Assembly: GCA_043779285.1 (NCBI GenBank)
Contig: JAYWEL010000052.1
Location: 1 to 13,275, forward strand
DNA: 13,275 nt
From: MGR-bin208 sp043779285
Lineage (GTDB): Bacteria > Bacteroidota > Bacteroidia > Chitinophagales > Chitinophagaceae
Direction: 5' to 3'
The position numbers were made by a program, and so were the translations under genes. Position 1 is the first letter of the stretch; every line of letters begins with the position of its first letter. Positions 1-8,087 of the stretch are shown piece after piece. Below the pieces are notes generated by a model. It searched no databases, was not told the origin of the DNA, and saw only the letters and a program-made list of their open reading frames with translations.

Positions 1-1
1 A

Positions 2-997
2 TTGTGGATGGCTGCCGGTTTACTTTGGATTTTGGATGCATCTATTAATATTTCCATGGAACCGTTCCGGGCTTTTGTTGGCGATAAATTGCCATCTAAT
101 CAACTCACATCGGGGTTTGCCATGCAAACTTTTTTTATTGGTATTGGTGCAGTCGTGGCTTCTTTGCTTCCTTATTTTTTCACCAATGTGATGGGTGTCA
201 GCAATACGGCACCCGAAGGCATCATTCCGGATTCGGTAAAATACGCTTTCTATATTGGTGCTGCCATTTTTTTAATAACCGTATTGTGGACTGTTTTCAG
301 TGCAAAAGAAAATCCACCGGAAGATCTGAAAAAATGGAAAGAAGAACAATTCGCTTCAAAAGGATTCTTAAATGGAATTAAAGAGATTTCCGCAGGCATA
401 CTAACCATGCCCAAAACGATGAGGCAACTGGCCTTTGTTCAGTTCTTTACCTGGCTTGCTTTTTTCGCCATGTGGATTTATACAACTTCGGGGGTAGCAA
501 TGAATGCGTATGGAACGAATGATACAACATCAAAAGACTTTCAGGATGCCGGTGATTGGGTAGGCATCATGTTTATGGTATATAATGGCGTTTCTGCCTT
601 GACAGCTTTTTTATTGCCCATGCTTGCAAAAAAAATCAGTCGAAAATATACACACTTGGTATGTCTCGTCATTGGTGGAATAGGGTTAGTATCCATTTTT
701 TTTATACAAAATCATTTTCTTTTGTTGTTCCCAATGGTTGGCGTAGGCCTTGCCTGGTCATCTACATTAACTATGCCCTATGCCATTTTAGCCGGCGCAT
801 TGCCTGCAGAAAAAATGGGGTTTTATATGGGGGTCTTTAATTTCTTTATAGTCATACCTCAAATTGTAGCTGCAGCTATCCTCGGATACTTTCTCCATAC
901 TTTTTTTAATAACCTAAGCATTTACGCATTAGTAATTGGCGGAATATCGATGATCATTGCAGGACTATTAAATATTTTTGTAGAAGATAAAGATTAG
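2..997 (+). CDS. MFS sugar transporter, SLC45/GPH-like (5' partial)
   Basis: This is the C-terminal 331 residues of an inner-membrane secondary transporter; the reading frame is open to the window edge, so the true start lies upstream. About nine hydrophobic segments are visible (roughly residues 3-23, 38-60, 80-100, 142-162, 185-210, 216-236, 240-262, 276-298 and 305-325), so about three helices of a 12-helix MFS protein are missing. The stretch NISMEPFRAFVGDKLP near residue 16 and the late MPYAILAGALP segment resemble SLC45/sucrose-type and Bacteroidota maltose/maltodextrin MFS carriers. A long soluble loop (about residues 101-140) matches the central cytoplasmic loop of the family. The next genes on the same strand are a secreted amylase and a branching enzyme, so import of maltose or short maltodextrins is the likely role. 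The substrate is inferred from context, not from identified binding residues. Confidence 0.85.
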   Translation: MWMAAGLLWILDASINISMEPFRAFVGDKLPSNQLTSGFAMQTFFIGIGAVVASLLPYFFTNVMGVSNTAPEGIIPDSVKYAFYIGAAIFLITVLWTVFSAKENPPEDLKKWKEEQFASKGFLNGIKEISAGILTMPKTMRQLAFVQFFTWLAFFAMWIYTTSGVAMNAYGTNDTTSKDFQDAGDWVGIMFMVYNGVSALTAFLLPMLAKKISRKYTHLVCLVIGGIGLVSIFFIQNHFLLLFPMVGVGLAWSSTLTMPYAILAGALPAEKMGFYMGVFNFFIVIPQIVAAAILGYFLHTFFNNLSIYALVIGGISMIIAGLLNIFVEDKD

Positions 998-1065
998 TAA
1001 TTATGAAATATCTATAAATATTATCGAGCTAATTTATACCAATAGCAATGATAATTTTTTTGGAT

Positions 1066-1155
1066 ATACCCCGTCCGAACGCCAGCCCGACTGAGTCATT
1101 CTGGCGGGGAGTTCATCCCCGTCCGACACGGTCATCCGGGCGGGCGGGCGGGTAT
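1066..1155. repeat. GC-rich imperfect palindromic element (90 bp)
   Basis: By hand count this 90-bp segment is about 68% G+C, in sharp contrast with the A/T-rich sequence on both sides. Its ends are imperfect inverted repeats: ATACCCCGTCCG at 1066-1077 pairs with CGGGCGGGTAT at 1145-1155, allowing one bulged C and one G-U. Inside are CGCCAG/CTGGCG (1080-1085 with 1101-1106), GGGG/CCCC around a 7-nt loop (1106-1109 with 1117-1120), and a direct repeat CCCCGTCCGA (1069-1078 and 1117-1126). It ends in four tandem CGGG units. No protein is encoded. It looks like a dispersed intergenic palindromic repeat (REP- or MITE-like) lying between the transporter and the amylase gene. No second copy is seen in this window, so the repeat label is an inference. 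Confidence 0.5.
1138..1152 (+). other. Perfect G-quadruplex motif (GGGC)3GGG
   Basis: Four GGG tracts at 1138-1140, 1142-1144, 1146-1148 and 1150-1152 are separated by single C residues. This is the shortest-loop form of a three-tetrad G-quadruplex and is known to be very stable when not base-paired. It lies on the coding strand, 31 nt before the amylase ATG, so any read-through transcript from the transporter gene would carry it in RNA. It is also the right arm of the surrounding palindromic element, so a hairpin could compete with the quadruplex. Presence of the motif is seen directly; folding is inferred. Confidence 0.6.
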
Positions 1156-1183
1156 GTGACAAAAGAATAATAAAAATGAATAC

Positions 1184-3055
1184 ATGAAAAAAATAATTTC
1201 GTCAGTCATCGTATTGTGCTTTATGTTTTTTGCAAAAGCACAAACCGAAACCGCATTTTATCCAACACATTGGTGGGTGGGTATGAAAGAAAATAAGCTG
1301 CAGTTAATCATTCACCGGAAAGATGTTGCCAATGAAAAAATATCAATGAATCCTTATGAAGGTGTCCGATTAATCAAACAACAAAAAACATCAAACGCCA
1401 ACTATTTATTTTTAGACCTTGTTGTTGAAAAAACGGCAAAGGCTGGAAATCTGCAATTCAATATTTCTTCCGTTAAATCAACTAAAAAAATTGAAACTAA
1501 CAGTTTCAGTTATGCATTAAAAGAACGGGAAAAGGGTAATGGAAAAACAAGAATCAAAGGAGTTAGCTCCGAAGATCTAATTTACCTGATCATGCCCGAC
1601 CGGTTCAGTAATGGAGATCCTTCGAATGATCGCATTGCAGGATTGAAAGACCAATCACTCAACCGCGATTCAATTTATGACCGGCATGGAGGAGATTTGA
1701 AAGGAATACAGAATCACCTGGATTATTTACAAGAGCTTGGTGTTACGGCTTTATGGTTGAACCCCGTTATTTTAAATGACATGCCAACCCGAACCGAACA
1801 TGGCTACGCTATGACAAATCATTACAAACTTGAACCAAGACTGGGTGGAGAAAAAGCCTATCATTCGCTGATCGCTGAATTACATGATCGGGACATGAAA
1901 ATTATTCAGGATGCGGTGTATAACCATACCGGTATCGAACACATTTTTTTCAAAGATATGCCCGACAGCAGCTGGTTTCATTTTTGGCCACAATACACAA
2001 ACACTACGTATAAAGATCAGGTGTTGATGGATCCTTATGCATCCAATGCAGATAAAAAAAGAATGAGTGACGGTTGGTTTGTACCCAGTATGCCCGACTG
2101 GAACCATGACAATCCTTTGGTTGAAAATTTCCTGATTCAACATGCCATTTGGAGCACTGAAGAATTTGGATTAGATGGATGGCGGATTGATACGTATTCG
2201 TATAATGATCTGGAATTTATGAACCGCTGTAATAAAGCTTTATTGAATGAATTTCCAAAGCTTTGCATATTTGGCGAAACATGGGTTCATGGAGTTGTTA
2301 ATCAGAGCTTTTTTGCAGAAAATAATTTTAAAAATCAACCGTATAACAGCAATCAGCCTGGTGTTACTGATTTTCAGTTGAATCTGTATGGCATTATACC
2401 TGCGCTGACACAGGATTTTGGCTGGACGGAAGGCGTCAATAAATTGTATTCGACAGCAGCCAATGACTTTGTGTACAAGGACCCGATGAAAAATGTGATC
2501 TTTTTAGATAATCATGATATGTCAAGATTTTACTCACAGGTAAATGAGGATTTTCAAAAATACAAAATGGGTATGGCCTGGCTAATGACGTTCAGAGGAA
2601 TTCCGCAATTATATTACGGGTCGGAGATTTTGATGACTGGTCAATCACATCCGCAGGATGGTTGGGTGAGATTGGATTTTAAAGGTGGATGGAAGGAAGA
2701 TAAAGAAAATAAATTTACACCGGAAGGACGTAATGCCAAGGAGAATGAAGCTTTTAATTATGTAAAAACATTAGCCCATTTCAGAAAGAAATCTTCTGCC
2801 ATCAAAACCGGGAAAATGATGCAGTATGTTCCGGAAGATGGGGTGTATGTTTATTTCCGGTATGATAAGAATCAAACGGTAATGTGTATTATGAATACAC
2901 AAAAAGAAGATAAAACCATTGATATAGCAAGATTTGGTGAACGCATCACTGATTATAAAAAAGGGAAAAATATTATGGATGAATCAACGATTGATTTATC
3001 GGGGAAATTAAAAGTTCCATTTCAATCATTACAGGTATACGAACTTTTTAAATAA
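1184..3055 (+). CDS. Secreted GH13 alpha-amylase / neopullulanase-like (SusA/cyclomaltodextrinase type)
   Basis: This enzyme should hydrolyse alpha-1,4 bonds of maltodextrins, cyclodextrins or pullulan fragments in the periplasm. The 623-residue protein starts with a Sec signal peptide (residues 1-19, likely cleaved after AKA before Q20). A cyclomaltodextrinase-type N-terminal beta domain follows (about 23-110, with YPTHWWVGMKENKLQLIIH). The GH13 barrel starts near residue 133 (YLIMPDRFSNGD). All four conserved regions are present: DAVYNH 243-248, GWRIDTYSY 332-340 with nucleophile D336, FGETW with acid/base E365, and FLDNHD with D445. The last about 90 residues fit the all-beta C-terminal domain. 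The length is close to Bacteroides SusA (about 617 residues). C12 is not in a good lipobox, so a soluble periplasmic location is likely. The stop is 20 bp before the GlgB start, suggesting one transcript. The ATG at 1184 is the only start that gives a signal peptide. Confidence 0.93.
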   Translation: MKKIISSVIVLCFMFFAKAQTETAFYPTHWWVGMKENKLQLIIHRKDVANEKISMNPYEGVRLIKQQKTSNANYLFLDLVVEKTAKAGNLQFNISSVKSTKKIETNSFSYALKEREKGNGKTRIKGVSSEDLIYLIMPDRFSNGDPSNDRIAGLKDQSLNRDSIYDRHGGDLKGIQNHLDYLQELGVTALWLNPVILNDMPTRTEHGYAMTNHYKLEPRLGGEKAYHSLIAELHDRDMKIIQDAVYNHTGIEHIFFKDMPDSSWFHFWPQYTNTTYKDQVLMDPYASNADKKRMSDGWFVPSMPDWNHDNPLVENFLIQHAIWSTEEFGLDGWRIDTYSYNDLEFMNRCNKALLNEFPKLCIFGETWVHGVVNQSFFAENNFKNQPYNSNQPGVTDFQLNLYGIIPALTQDFGWTEGVNKLYSTAANDFVYKDPMKNVIFLDNHDMSRFYSQVNEDFQKYKMGMAWLMTFRGIPQLYYGSEILMTGQSHPQDGWVRLDFKGGWKEDKENKFTPEGRNAKENEAFNYVKTLAHFRKKSSAIKTGKMMQYVPEDGVYVYFRYDKNQTVMCIMNTQKEDKTIDIARFGERITDYKKGKNIMDESTIDLSGKLKVPFQSLQVYELFK

Positions 3056-3075
3056 TTAAAAGAATCCATTTAAAA

Positions 3076-5070
3076 GTGAGCAAGCAGAAAAAATTAATTA
3101 ATGATCCCGATCAAAAGAGTAGTTCTTCTATAAAAAAATATGAAGACCTCCACTTTGTAGATACTTCAAAGTCGGTGTGGAATTATTCTTTATTCTCTGA
3201 TGAAGATATATCCAATTTTCAAAACGGCACACACTATCAGCTTTACAATTTATTCGGATCACGACAACTGGAAGTAAATAACAGAAAGGGCATTTACTTT
3301 TCTGTCTGGGCTCCTAATGCAACCAAGCTTTCTGTCATTGGTAATTTTAATCATTGGAATGATGAATTACATCCGCTTTTTGTACGATTAGACAAATCGG
3401 GTATCTGGGAAGGATTTATTCCTGATTTGTCATTCGATGAAATCTATAAATACCATATTGTTGGGTTTAAGGGTATTGTATTGGAAAAAGGCGACCCTTT
3501 TGCCAATCACTGGGAATTAAGGCCCAATACAGCTTCTGTCACCTGCAGTTTACAATACCAATGGAATGACATGGATTGGATGGGAAAAAGAAAAAAACAT
3601 AATTCTTTAGATGCTCCCTGGTCGGTTTATGAAGTGCATCTGGCTAGTTGGATGAGGCCGGATAAATTTAATGAAGATGCCTACAATACGTATGCACAAA
3701 TAACAGAAAGATTGGTTCCTTATGTAAAGGAGATGGGATTTACACATGTTGAACTGATGCCAGTAATGGAATATCCTTTCGATGGCAGTTGGGGATATCA
3801 GTGTACCGGGTATTTTGCTCCCAGTTCCAGGTTTGGTAATCCACAGGGATTAATGAAAATGATTGAATCATTTCACAATGAAGGGATTGGAGTAATACTT
3901 GATTGGGTGCCGTCTCATTTCCCCGGAGATGCACATGGATTATATCTGTTTGATGGTACACACACTTATGAATATGAAAATCGCAATAAAGGATTTCAAC
4001 CCGACTGGAACAGTTATATTTTTAATTATGGGAAGGGAGAAGTAAAATCATTTTTAATAAGTAATGCCCATTTCTGGTTCGATAAATTCCACATAGATGG
4101 AATGCGGGTTGATGCAGTGAGCTCGATACTGAAATTGAATTTCAGTCGTAAACACGGTCAATGGGAACCCAATGAATTTGGAGGTGACGGAAATATTGAA
4201 GCAATAGATTTTATTAAAGATTTGAATGCTTCTATTTATAGAGATTTTCCAGATGTACAAACCATTGCTGAAGAATCAACTGATTGGCCAGGGATTTCAA
4301 AACCAATCTATTCCGGTGGCTTGGGTTTTGGAATGAAATGGATGATGGGATGGATGCATGATACCATGGATTATTTTGAGATAGACCCATTTTTTCGTCC
4401 ACATCATCAAGACAAATTTTCATTCAGCATGATGTACTTCTATGATGAAAATTTCATGTTGCCATTCAGTCATGACGAAGTAGTACATGGCAAAAGCCCG
4501 ATGCTATATAAAATGCCCGGTGATGAATGGCAAAAGTTTGCCAATCTACGATTACAATATGCTTATATGTTTACACATCCCGGCGCTAAACTGTTGTTTA
4601 TGGGTAATGAATTTGGTGCAACCGAAGAGTGGAATTATAAAACCGAATTGCAATGGCATTTATTACAATTTACTCCACATCAACGCCTAAAGGATTGTGT
4701 TAAAGATTTAAATTATATATTAAGAAATGAACCCGCATTATATGAGAATCAATTTTCAATTGATGGATTTGAGTGGAATGATCTTAACCATCGAAATGAC
4801 TGTATAATTGCTTACCAACGCAAAGGAAAACAAAAGAAAGATGATTTACTCATCATTTTAAATTTGGCTAATGCTGAAAAAATTGAATGGAAACTAAGTG
4901 TTTATACTAATAAATTTAAAAATATCATCTTTAATAGCGATGATGTGAAATATTGGGGCAGCGGATGCGTTAATACTATAGAAAAGAAATTAAACTATTT
5001 TGATTCCGGTGAAAAAACATATGATTTAATACTGAATTTACCTCCTTTGGCTTGCCTTATTATAAAATAG
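3076..5070 (+). CDS. glgB: 1,4-alpha-glucan branching enzyme GlgB (GH13)
   Basis: GlgB cuts alpha-1,4 glucan chains and rejoins them as alpha-1,6 branches, making cytoplasmic glycogen. The 664-residue protein has a CBM48-type N-domain (about 55-150, with YFSVWAPNATKLSVIGNFN) and a GH13 barrel. Region I is DWVPSHF 276-282. Region II is DGMRVDAV 341-348 with nucleophile D346. Region III is AEEST with acid/base E399. Region IV is FSHDEVVHGK with D467. Typical branching-enzyme segments GSWGYQCTGYFAPSSRFG and FMGNEFG are intact, and a C-terminal beta domain ends the protein. The extra N1 domain of the longest GlgB proteins is absent. No signal peptide is present, in contrast to the amylase before it. 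The start is GTG; the next in-frame Met is far inside the protein, so GTG or another non-ATG start is required. No ribosome-binding site is evident. Confidence 0.95.
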   Translation: MSKQKKLINDPDQKSSSSIKKYEDLHFVDTSKSVWNYSLFSDEDISNFQNGTHYQLYNLFGSRQLEVNNRKGIYFSVWAPNATKLSVIGNFNHWNDELHPLFVRLDKSGIWEGFIPDLSFDEIYKYHIVGFKGIVLEKGDPFANHWELRPNTASVTCSLQYQWNDMDWMGKRKKHNSLDAPWSVYEVHLASWMRPDKFNEDAYNTYAQITERLVPYVKEMGFTHVELMPVMEYPFDGSWGYQCTGYFAPSSRFGNPQGLMKMIESFHNEGIGVILDWVPSHFPGDAHGLYLFDGTHTYEYENRNKGFQPDWNSYIFNYGKGEVKSFLISNAHFWFDKFHIDGMRVDAVSSILKLNFSRKHGQWEPNEFGGDGNIEAIDFIKDLNASIYRDFPDVQTIAEESTDWPGISKPIYSGGLGFGMKWMMGWMHDTMDYFEIDPFFRPHHQDKFSFSMMYFYDENFMLPFSHDEVVHGKSPMLYKMPGDEWQKFANLRLQYAYMFTHPGAKLLFMGNEFGATEEWNYKTELQWHLLQFTPHQRLKDCVKDLNYILRNEPALYENQFSIDGFEWNDLNHRNDCIIAYQRKGKQKKDDLLIILNLANAEKIEWKLSVYTNKFKNIIFNSDDVKYWGSGCVNTIEKKLNYFDSGEKTYDLILNLPPLACLIIK

Positions 5071-5099
5071 CCAATTTGTGGTCTGTTTATTGCATGTTT

Positions 5100-5127
5100 A
5101 AAAACCGATTGATTAATACTGGTTTTT
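5100..5127 (+). terminator. Possible weak terminator after glgB
   Basis: AAAAACC at 5100-5106 is complementary to GGTTTTT at 5121-5127 across a 14-nt loop, and a T-rich stretch follows. The position 30 bp after the glgB stop fits a transcript end. The stem has only two G-C pairs and a long loop, so it is weak evidence. Confidence 0.3.
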
Positions 5128-5155
5128 GTTTCGAACATATTTATTCCAAAATCCT

Positions 5156-6187
5156 ATGAAAATGAAAAAAAATCTACTCGCCACTTTACTAATTATCCCA
5201 TCCACTTTTTTATTTAGCCAAAAAGATAGTGCTGATTATTTTTTACAAAAAGGGTTAACCACAAAAAATGAAGGTAGCAGAATGGAATCCTTGAAGCTTT
5301 TTGAAAAAGCATACAGTTACGACAATCAGAATAAACAGATTGTTTACGAATTTGGATTAGCCTATTTTGATTTACGTAAATATGCAATGGCCAGAGTGCA
5401 GTTTATGAAATTGATTGAAATGGGAGAACCTTCGGCAGAGGTATTAAAGCAAGCCATGAATCTTTCTTTTAACCTAAAGCAATATGATGATGCGTTGAAA
5501 TATGCCAATCTTTTGAAAAAAGCCGATCCTGGTGAAAAAATAAATTTTTTTATAGGTAAAGCACATTACGACAATGAAAATATTGGTGAGGCAATTAAAT
5601 TTTTAAAAGAAGCAATGATAGAGGATCCAACAAAAGCGGAGATCCCATATTTAATTGCCAGAAGTTATGGCGATATGATGAATTATAAAATAGCTGTTCC
5701 TTATATGGAAAAAGCACTGGCCATGGATTCATTAAATAATATCTGGTATTACCAAGCAGGTTTAATGTGTTACGCAATTCATGAAGACCTGCGTTCGCTG
5801 AACTATTTTTTAAAAGCGGCTGATAAAGGATATCCCAAAGACAGGGATTATATGGAGAACCTGGGAATTGCTTTGCTCAATGCCAACAAACAAAAAGAAG
5901 GACTATCTATTCTAGTGGAGATACTTAAATCCCGTCCGAGTGATATTAATATTCTGAACATGGTTGCCGAAGAGCATTATTTTCAAAAAAAATATGATAA
6001 GGCTATCGAATACTGGGATAAGATTTTGGAATATGATAAAGAGAATGCCAAAGTACTATATATGATTGGTATGAGTTTCCAGAACAAAGGGGAAAAAGAA
6101 AAGGGTATTGTATTGTGCGACAGAGCCATACTAATGGATCCATCACTAGCAGCAAACAAACAGAAAAAAATGAATATGGGACTTTAG
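5156..6187 (+). CDS. Exported tetratricopeptide-repeat (TPR) protein
   Basis: The predicted protein is 343 residues. It begins with a signal peptide (about residues 1-21: basic MKMKK, a hydrophobic stretch, then SQ), so it is probably periplasmic or outer-membrane associated. The rest is almost entirely helical and consists of about eight to nine 34-residue TPR units, clearest around residues 57-90, 127-158, 160-193, 264-297 and 298-330 (for example AIEYWDKILEYDKENAKVLY). TPR arrays bind other proteins; no catalytic domain is present and the partner cannot be read from the sequence. The ATG at 5156 is preferred over an in-frame TTG at 5126 because it places the basic N-region and signal peptide at the very start; a second ATG at 5162 is also possible. 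It lies 85 bp after glgB on the same strand and converges with argS, leaving only 16 bp between the two stops. A link to glycogen metabolism is unproven. Confidence 0.8.
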   Translation: MKMKKNLLATLLIIPSTFLFSQKDSADYFLQKGLTTKNEGSRMESLKLFEKAYSYDNQNKQIVYEFGLAYFDLRKYAMARVQFMKLIEMGEPSAEVLKQAMNLSFNLKQYDDALKYANLLKKADPGEKINFFIGKAHYDNENIGEAIKFLKEAMIEDPTKAEIPYLIARSYGDMMNYKIAVPYMEKALAMDSLNNIWYYQAGLMCYAIHEDLRSLNYFLKAADKGYPKDRDYMENLGIALLNANKQKEGLSILVEILKSRPSDINILNMVAEEHYFQKKYDKAIEYWDKILEYDKENAKVLYMIGMSFQNKGEKEKGIVLCDRAILMDPSLAANKQKKMNMGL

Positions 6188-6203
6188 AAATTCGATATTC
6201 CCT

Positions 6204-7988
6204 TTACATTTTTTCGGGAACCCGTATACCTAATAAACTCATGGAGGAACAAATGACGTTTGATGTGAATTTGCATATCTGTAATCGTAATTGCTTTTTA
6301 TTTTCCGTTTCAGCTTTCATTACCGAAAGCTCTGCATAAAACGAGTTAAACGTTTTGGCTATCAAAAATGCATAGTTTGCAATGACTGATGGATTTAATT
6401 CTTCAGCAGCTTGCTTGATGATGCCGGGATATTGCTCCAATAAAATAATCATCTCTTTTTCCATTTTCAATAAATCAAAATCAGTATGATTAATTGTTGG
6501 ATCAGGTGATTCTTTCCGTAAAATTGATTTTATTCTGGCATGGGTATATTGAATAAAAGGCCCGGTAAATCCATGAAAGTCTATAGACTCTTCCGGATTA
6601 AAAACCATTTTCTTTTTCGGGTCAACACGCAATAAAAAGAATTTCAAAGCACCCAAACCAATGGTTTCATATAAAACCTGAAGTTCTGCTTCTTTAAAAT
6701 CTTTTACTTTACCCGATTCCTCGGTATGAGTTGCCGCAATGGAAACCATTTCTTCTACAATATCATCGGCATCCACAACGGTTCCTTCCCTGCTTTTCAT
6801 TCGGCCGGAAGGTAATTCCACCATTCCATAGCTTAAATGATGAATTCCATCAGCATACGTTTTACCCAATTTTTTCAAAATCAATTTCAGCACTTTCATA
6901 TGGTAATTCTGCTCATCACCAATTACATAAATACTTTGTTGAATATTGAACTGGTCATATTTTTGCTGTGCTAAACCCAGGTCCTGCGTCATGTATACCG
7001 AAGTACCATCGCTTCTTAATACTAATTTTTCATCCAATCCATCAGCAATCAGATCAACCCAAACACTGCCATCTGCTTTTTTAAAAAAAACATTTTTTTT
7101 CAAACCTTCCTCCACAAATGTTTTGCCTAATAAATAAGTATTGCTTTCATAATAGGTATTATCAAAATCGCTTCCTATTTTTTTATACGTAGTAGCAAAA
7201 CCTTCATACACCCAGCTGTTCATTTCTTTCCAAAGAGTAATGACTTCTGGTTTGCCGGCTTCCCAATCAAAAAGCATTTGTTGCGTGGCTTTCATAATCG
7301 GTGTTTCCTTTTCTGCATCTTCTTTCTTCACACCGGCAGCAAGCATTTCTTCAACCTGTCTCTTTAATTCATCATTGAATTTTACATAATATTCCCCAAC
7401 AAAATGATCGCCTTTAGTAGAGGTTGACGCTGGTGTTGCACCGTTTGCAAATAGTTGCCAGGCAATCATGCTTTTACAAATATGAATTCCCCGGTCATTA
7501 ACGATACTTGATTTAATGGTATTATATCCATTTGCTTTTAAGATTTCCGCAATACTCCATCCCAGAAAATTATTCCGTAAATGCCCTAAGTGCAATGGTT
7601 TGTTTGTATTGGGAGAAGAATATTCCACCATCACGTTTATCCCATGCTGTGGTTGAAAACCATAATTGGTTTCTTGAAAATGATTTTGTAGAAAATGGAA
7701 CCAATAAGTATTGTTGATGGTAAGATTAAGAAATCCTTTGATAACATTAAAACCAACATATAATGCAGAATTTAAAGAAACCATATGTTCTCCAATTTCA
7801 GTACCTAATTGCTCCGGTGATTTTTTTATGCTTTTTAAAAGAGAAAATAGTACAACGGTATAATCACCTTCAAATTCCGGTTTGGTAAGATTTAAAGTAA
7901 TTTCATTTTCACTTAATGAAAGGTCATAATGTTTGAGCAAAACTGTTTTTACATCCCCTTTAATTGTACTGACTATCTTCATTTCCAT
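6204..7988 (-). CDS. argS: Arginyl-tRNA synthetase
   Basis: This class I aminoacyl-tRNA synthetase charges tRNA-Arg with arginine in the cytoplasm. The 594-residue protein has the N-terminal tRNA-binding domain special to ArgRS (about 7-95). The catalytic Rossmann fold carries the HIGH-type motif HLGH at 133-136, preceded by SSPNTNKP. ArgRS signatures VNDRGIH (163-169) and YVIGDEQNYH (354-363) are visible, and the KMSKS-loop equivalent is GRMKSREG (395-402). A DALR anticodon-binding domain follows from about residue 475 (FIQYTHARIKSIL) to the end. The length is normal for bacterial ArgRS. ATG at 7988 is used; a second in-frame ATG two codons later at 7982 would remove only two residues. It is convergent with the TPR gene and divergent from the GtrA-like gene. 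No terminator hairpin is visible at its 3' end, which abuts the TPR gene. Confidence 0.97.
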   Translation of the reverse strand: MEMKIVSTIKGDVKTVLLKHYDLSLSENEITLNLTKPEFEGDYTVVLFSLLKSIKKSPEQLGTEIGEHMVSLNSALYVGFNVIKGFLNLTINNTYWFHFLQNHFQETNYGFQPQHGINVMVEYSSPNTNKPLHLGHLRNNFLGWSIAEILKANGYNTIKSSIVNDRGIHICKSMIAWQLFANGATPASTSTKGDHFVGEYYVKFNDELKRQVEEMLAAGVKKEDAEKETPIMKATQQMLFDWEAGKPEVITLWKEMNSWVYEGFATTYKKIGSDFDNTYYESNTYLLGKTFVEEGLKKNVFFKKADGSVWVDLIADGLDEKLVLRSDGTSVYMTQDLGLAQQKYDQFNIQQSIYVIGDEQNYHMKVLKLILKKLGKTYADGIHHLSYGMVELPSGRMKSREGTVVDADDIVEEMVSIAATHTEESGKVKDFKEAELQVLYETIGLGALKFFLLRVDPKKKMVFNPEESIDFHGFTGPFIQYTHARIKSILRKESPDPTINHTDFDLLKMEKEMIILLEQYPGIIKQAAEELNPSVIANYAFLIAKTFNSFYAELSVMKAETENKKQLRLQICKFTSNVICSSMSLLGIRVPEKM

Positions 7989-8000
7989 TCATTTAGGTTG

Positions 8001-8008
8001 TAAAAATA
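8001..8008 (-). promoter_or_regulatory. Candidate argS -7 box (TATTTTTA)
   Basis: Read on the minus strand, the sequence is TATTTTTA, seven of eight matches to the Bacteroidota -7 element TAnnTTTG. A TTG (plus-strand CAA at 8031-8033) lies 22 nt upstream, near the expected -33 position. The implied leader before the argS ATG is only about 9 nt. The A/T-rich background makes chance matches easy. Confidence 0.35.
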
Positions 8009-8071
8009 CGAATTCATGATTTAGCATCAGCAATCGTAAATTTCACAACGTTTTAAAAAGATTGAATTCCA

Positions 8072-8079
8072 TAACTTTG
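8072..8079 (+). promoter_or_regulatory. Bacteroidota -7 promoter box (TAACTTTG) for the GtrA-like gene
   Basis: TAACTTTG is an exact match to the Bacteroidota housekeeping -7 consensus TAnnTTTG and ends 8 nt before the ATG at 8088. No clear -33 TTG is seen at the usual distance. The predicted transcription start is about 8083, which leaves a leader of about 5 nt if translation starts at 8088 and about 14 nt if it starts at the in-frame ATG at 8097. Confidence 0.55.
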
Positions 8080-8087
8080 CCATCCAT

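Noticed and set aside
5933..5942. CCCGTCCGAG resembling the GC-rich element's direct repeat
   Set aside because: It lies inside the TPR coding frame (Ser-Arg-Pro-Ser) without any of the surrounding palindromic structure, so it is a chance match.
6115..6339. 74-codon plus-strand ORF across the TPR/argS junction
   Set aside because: It spans the 3' ends of two well-supported convergent genes in another frame and has no start signal.
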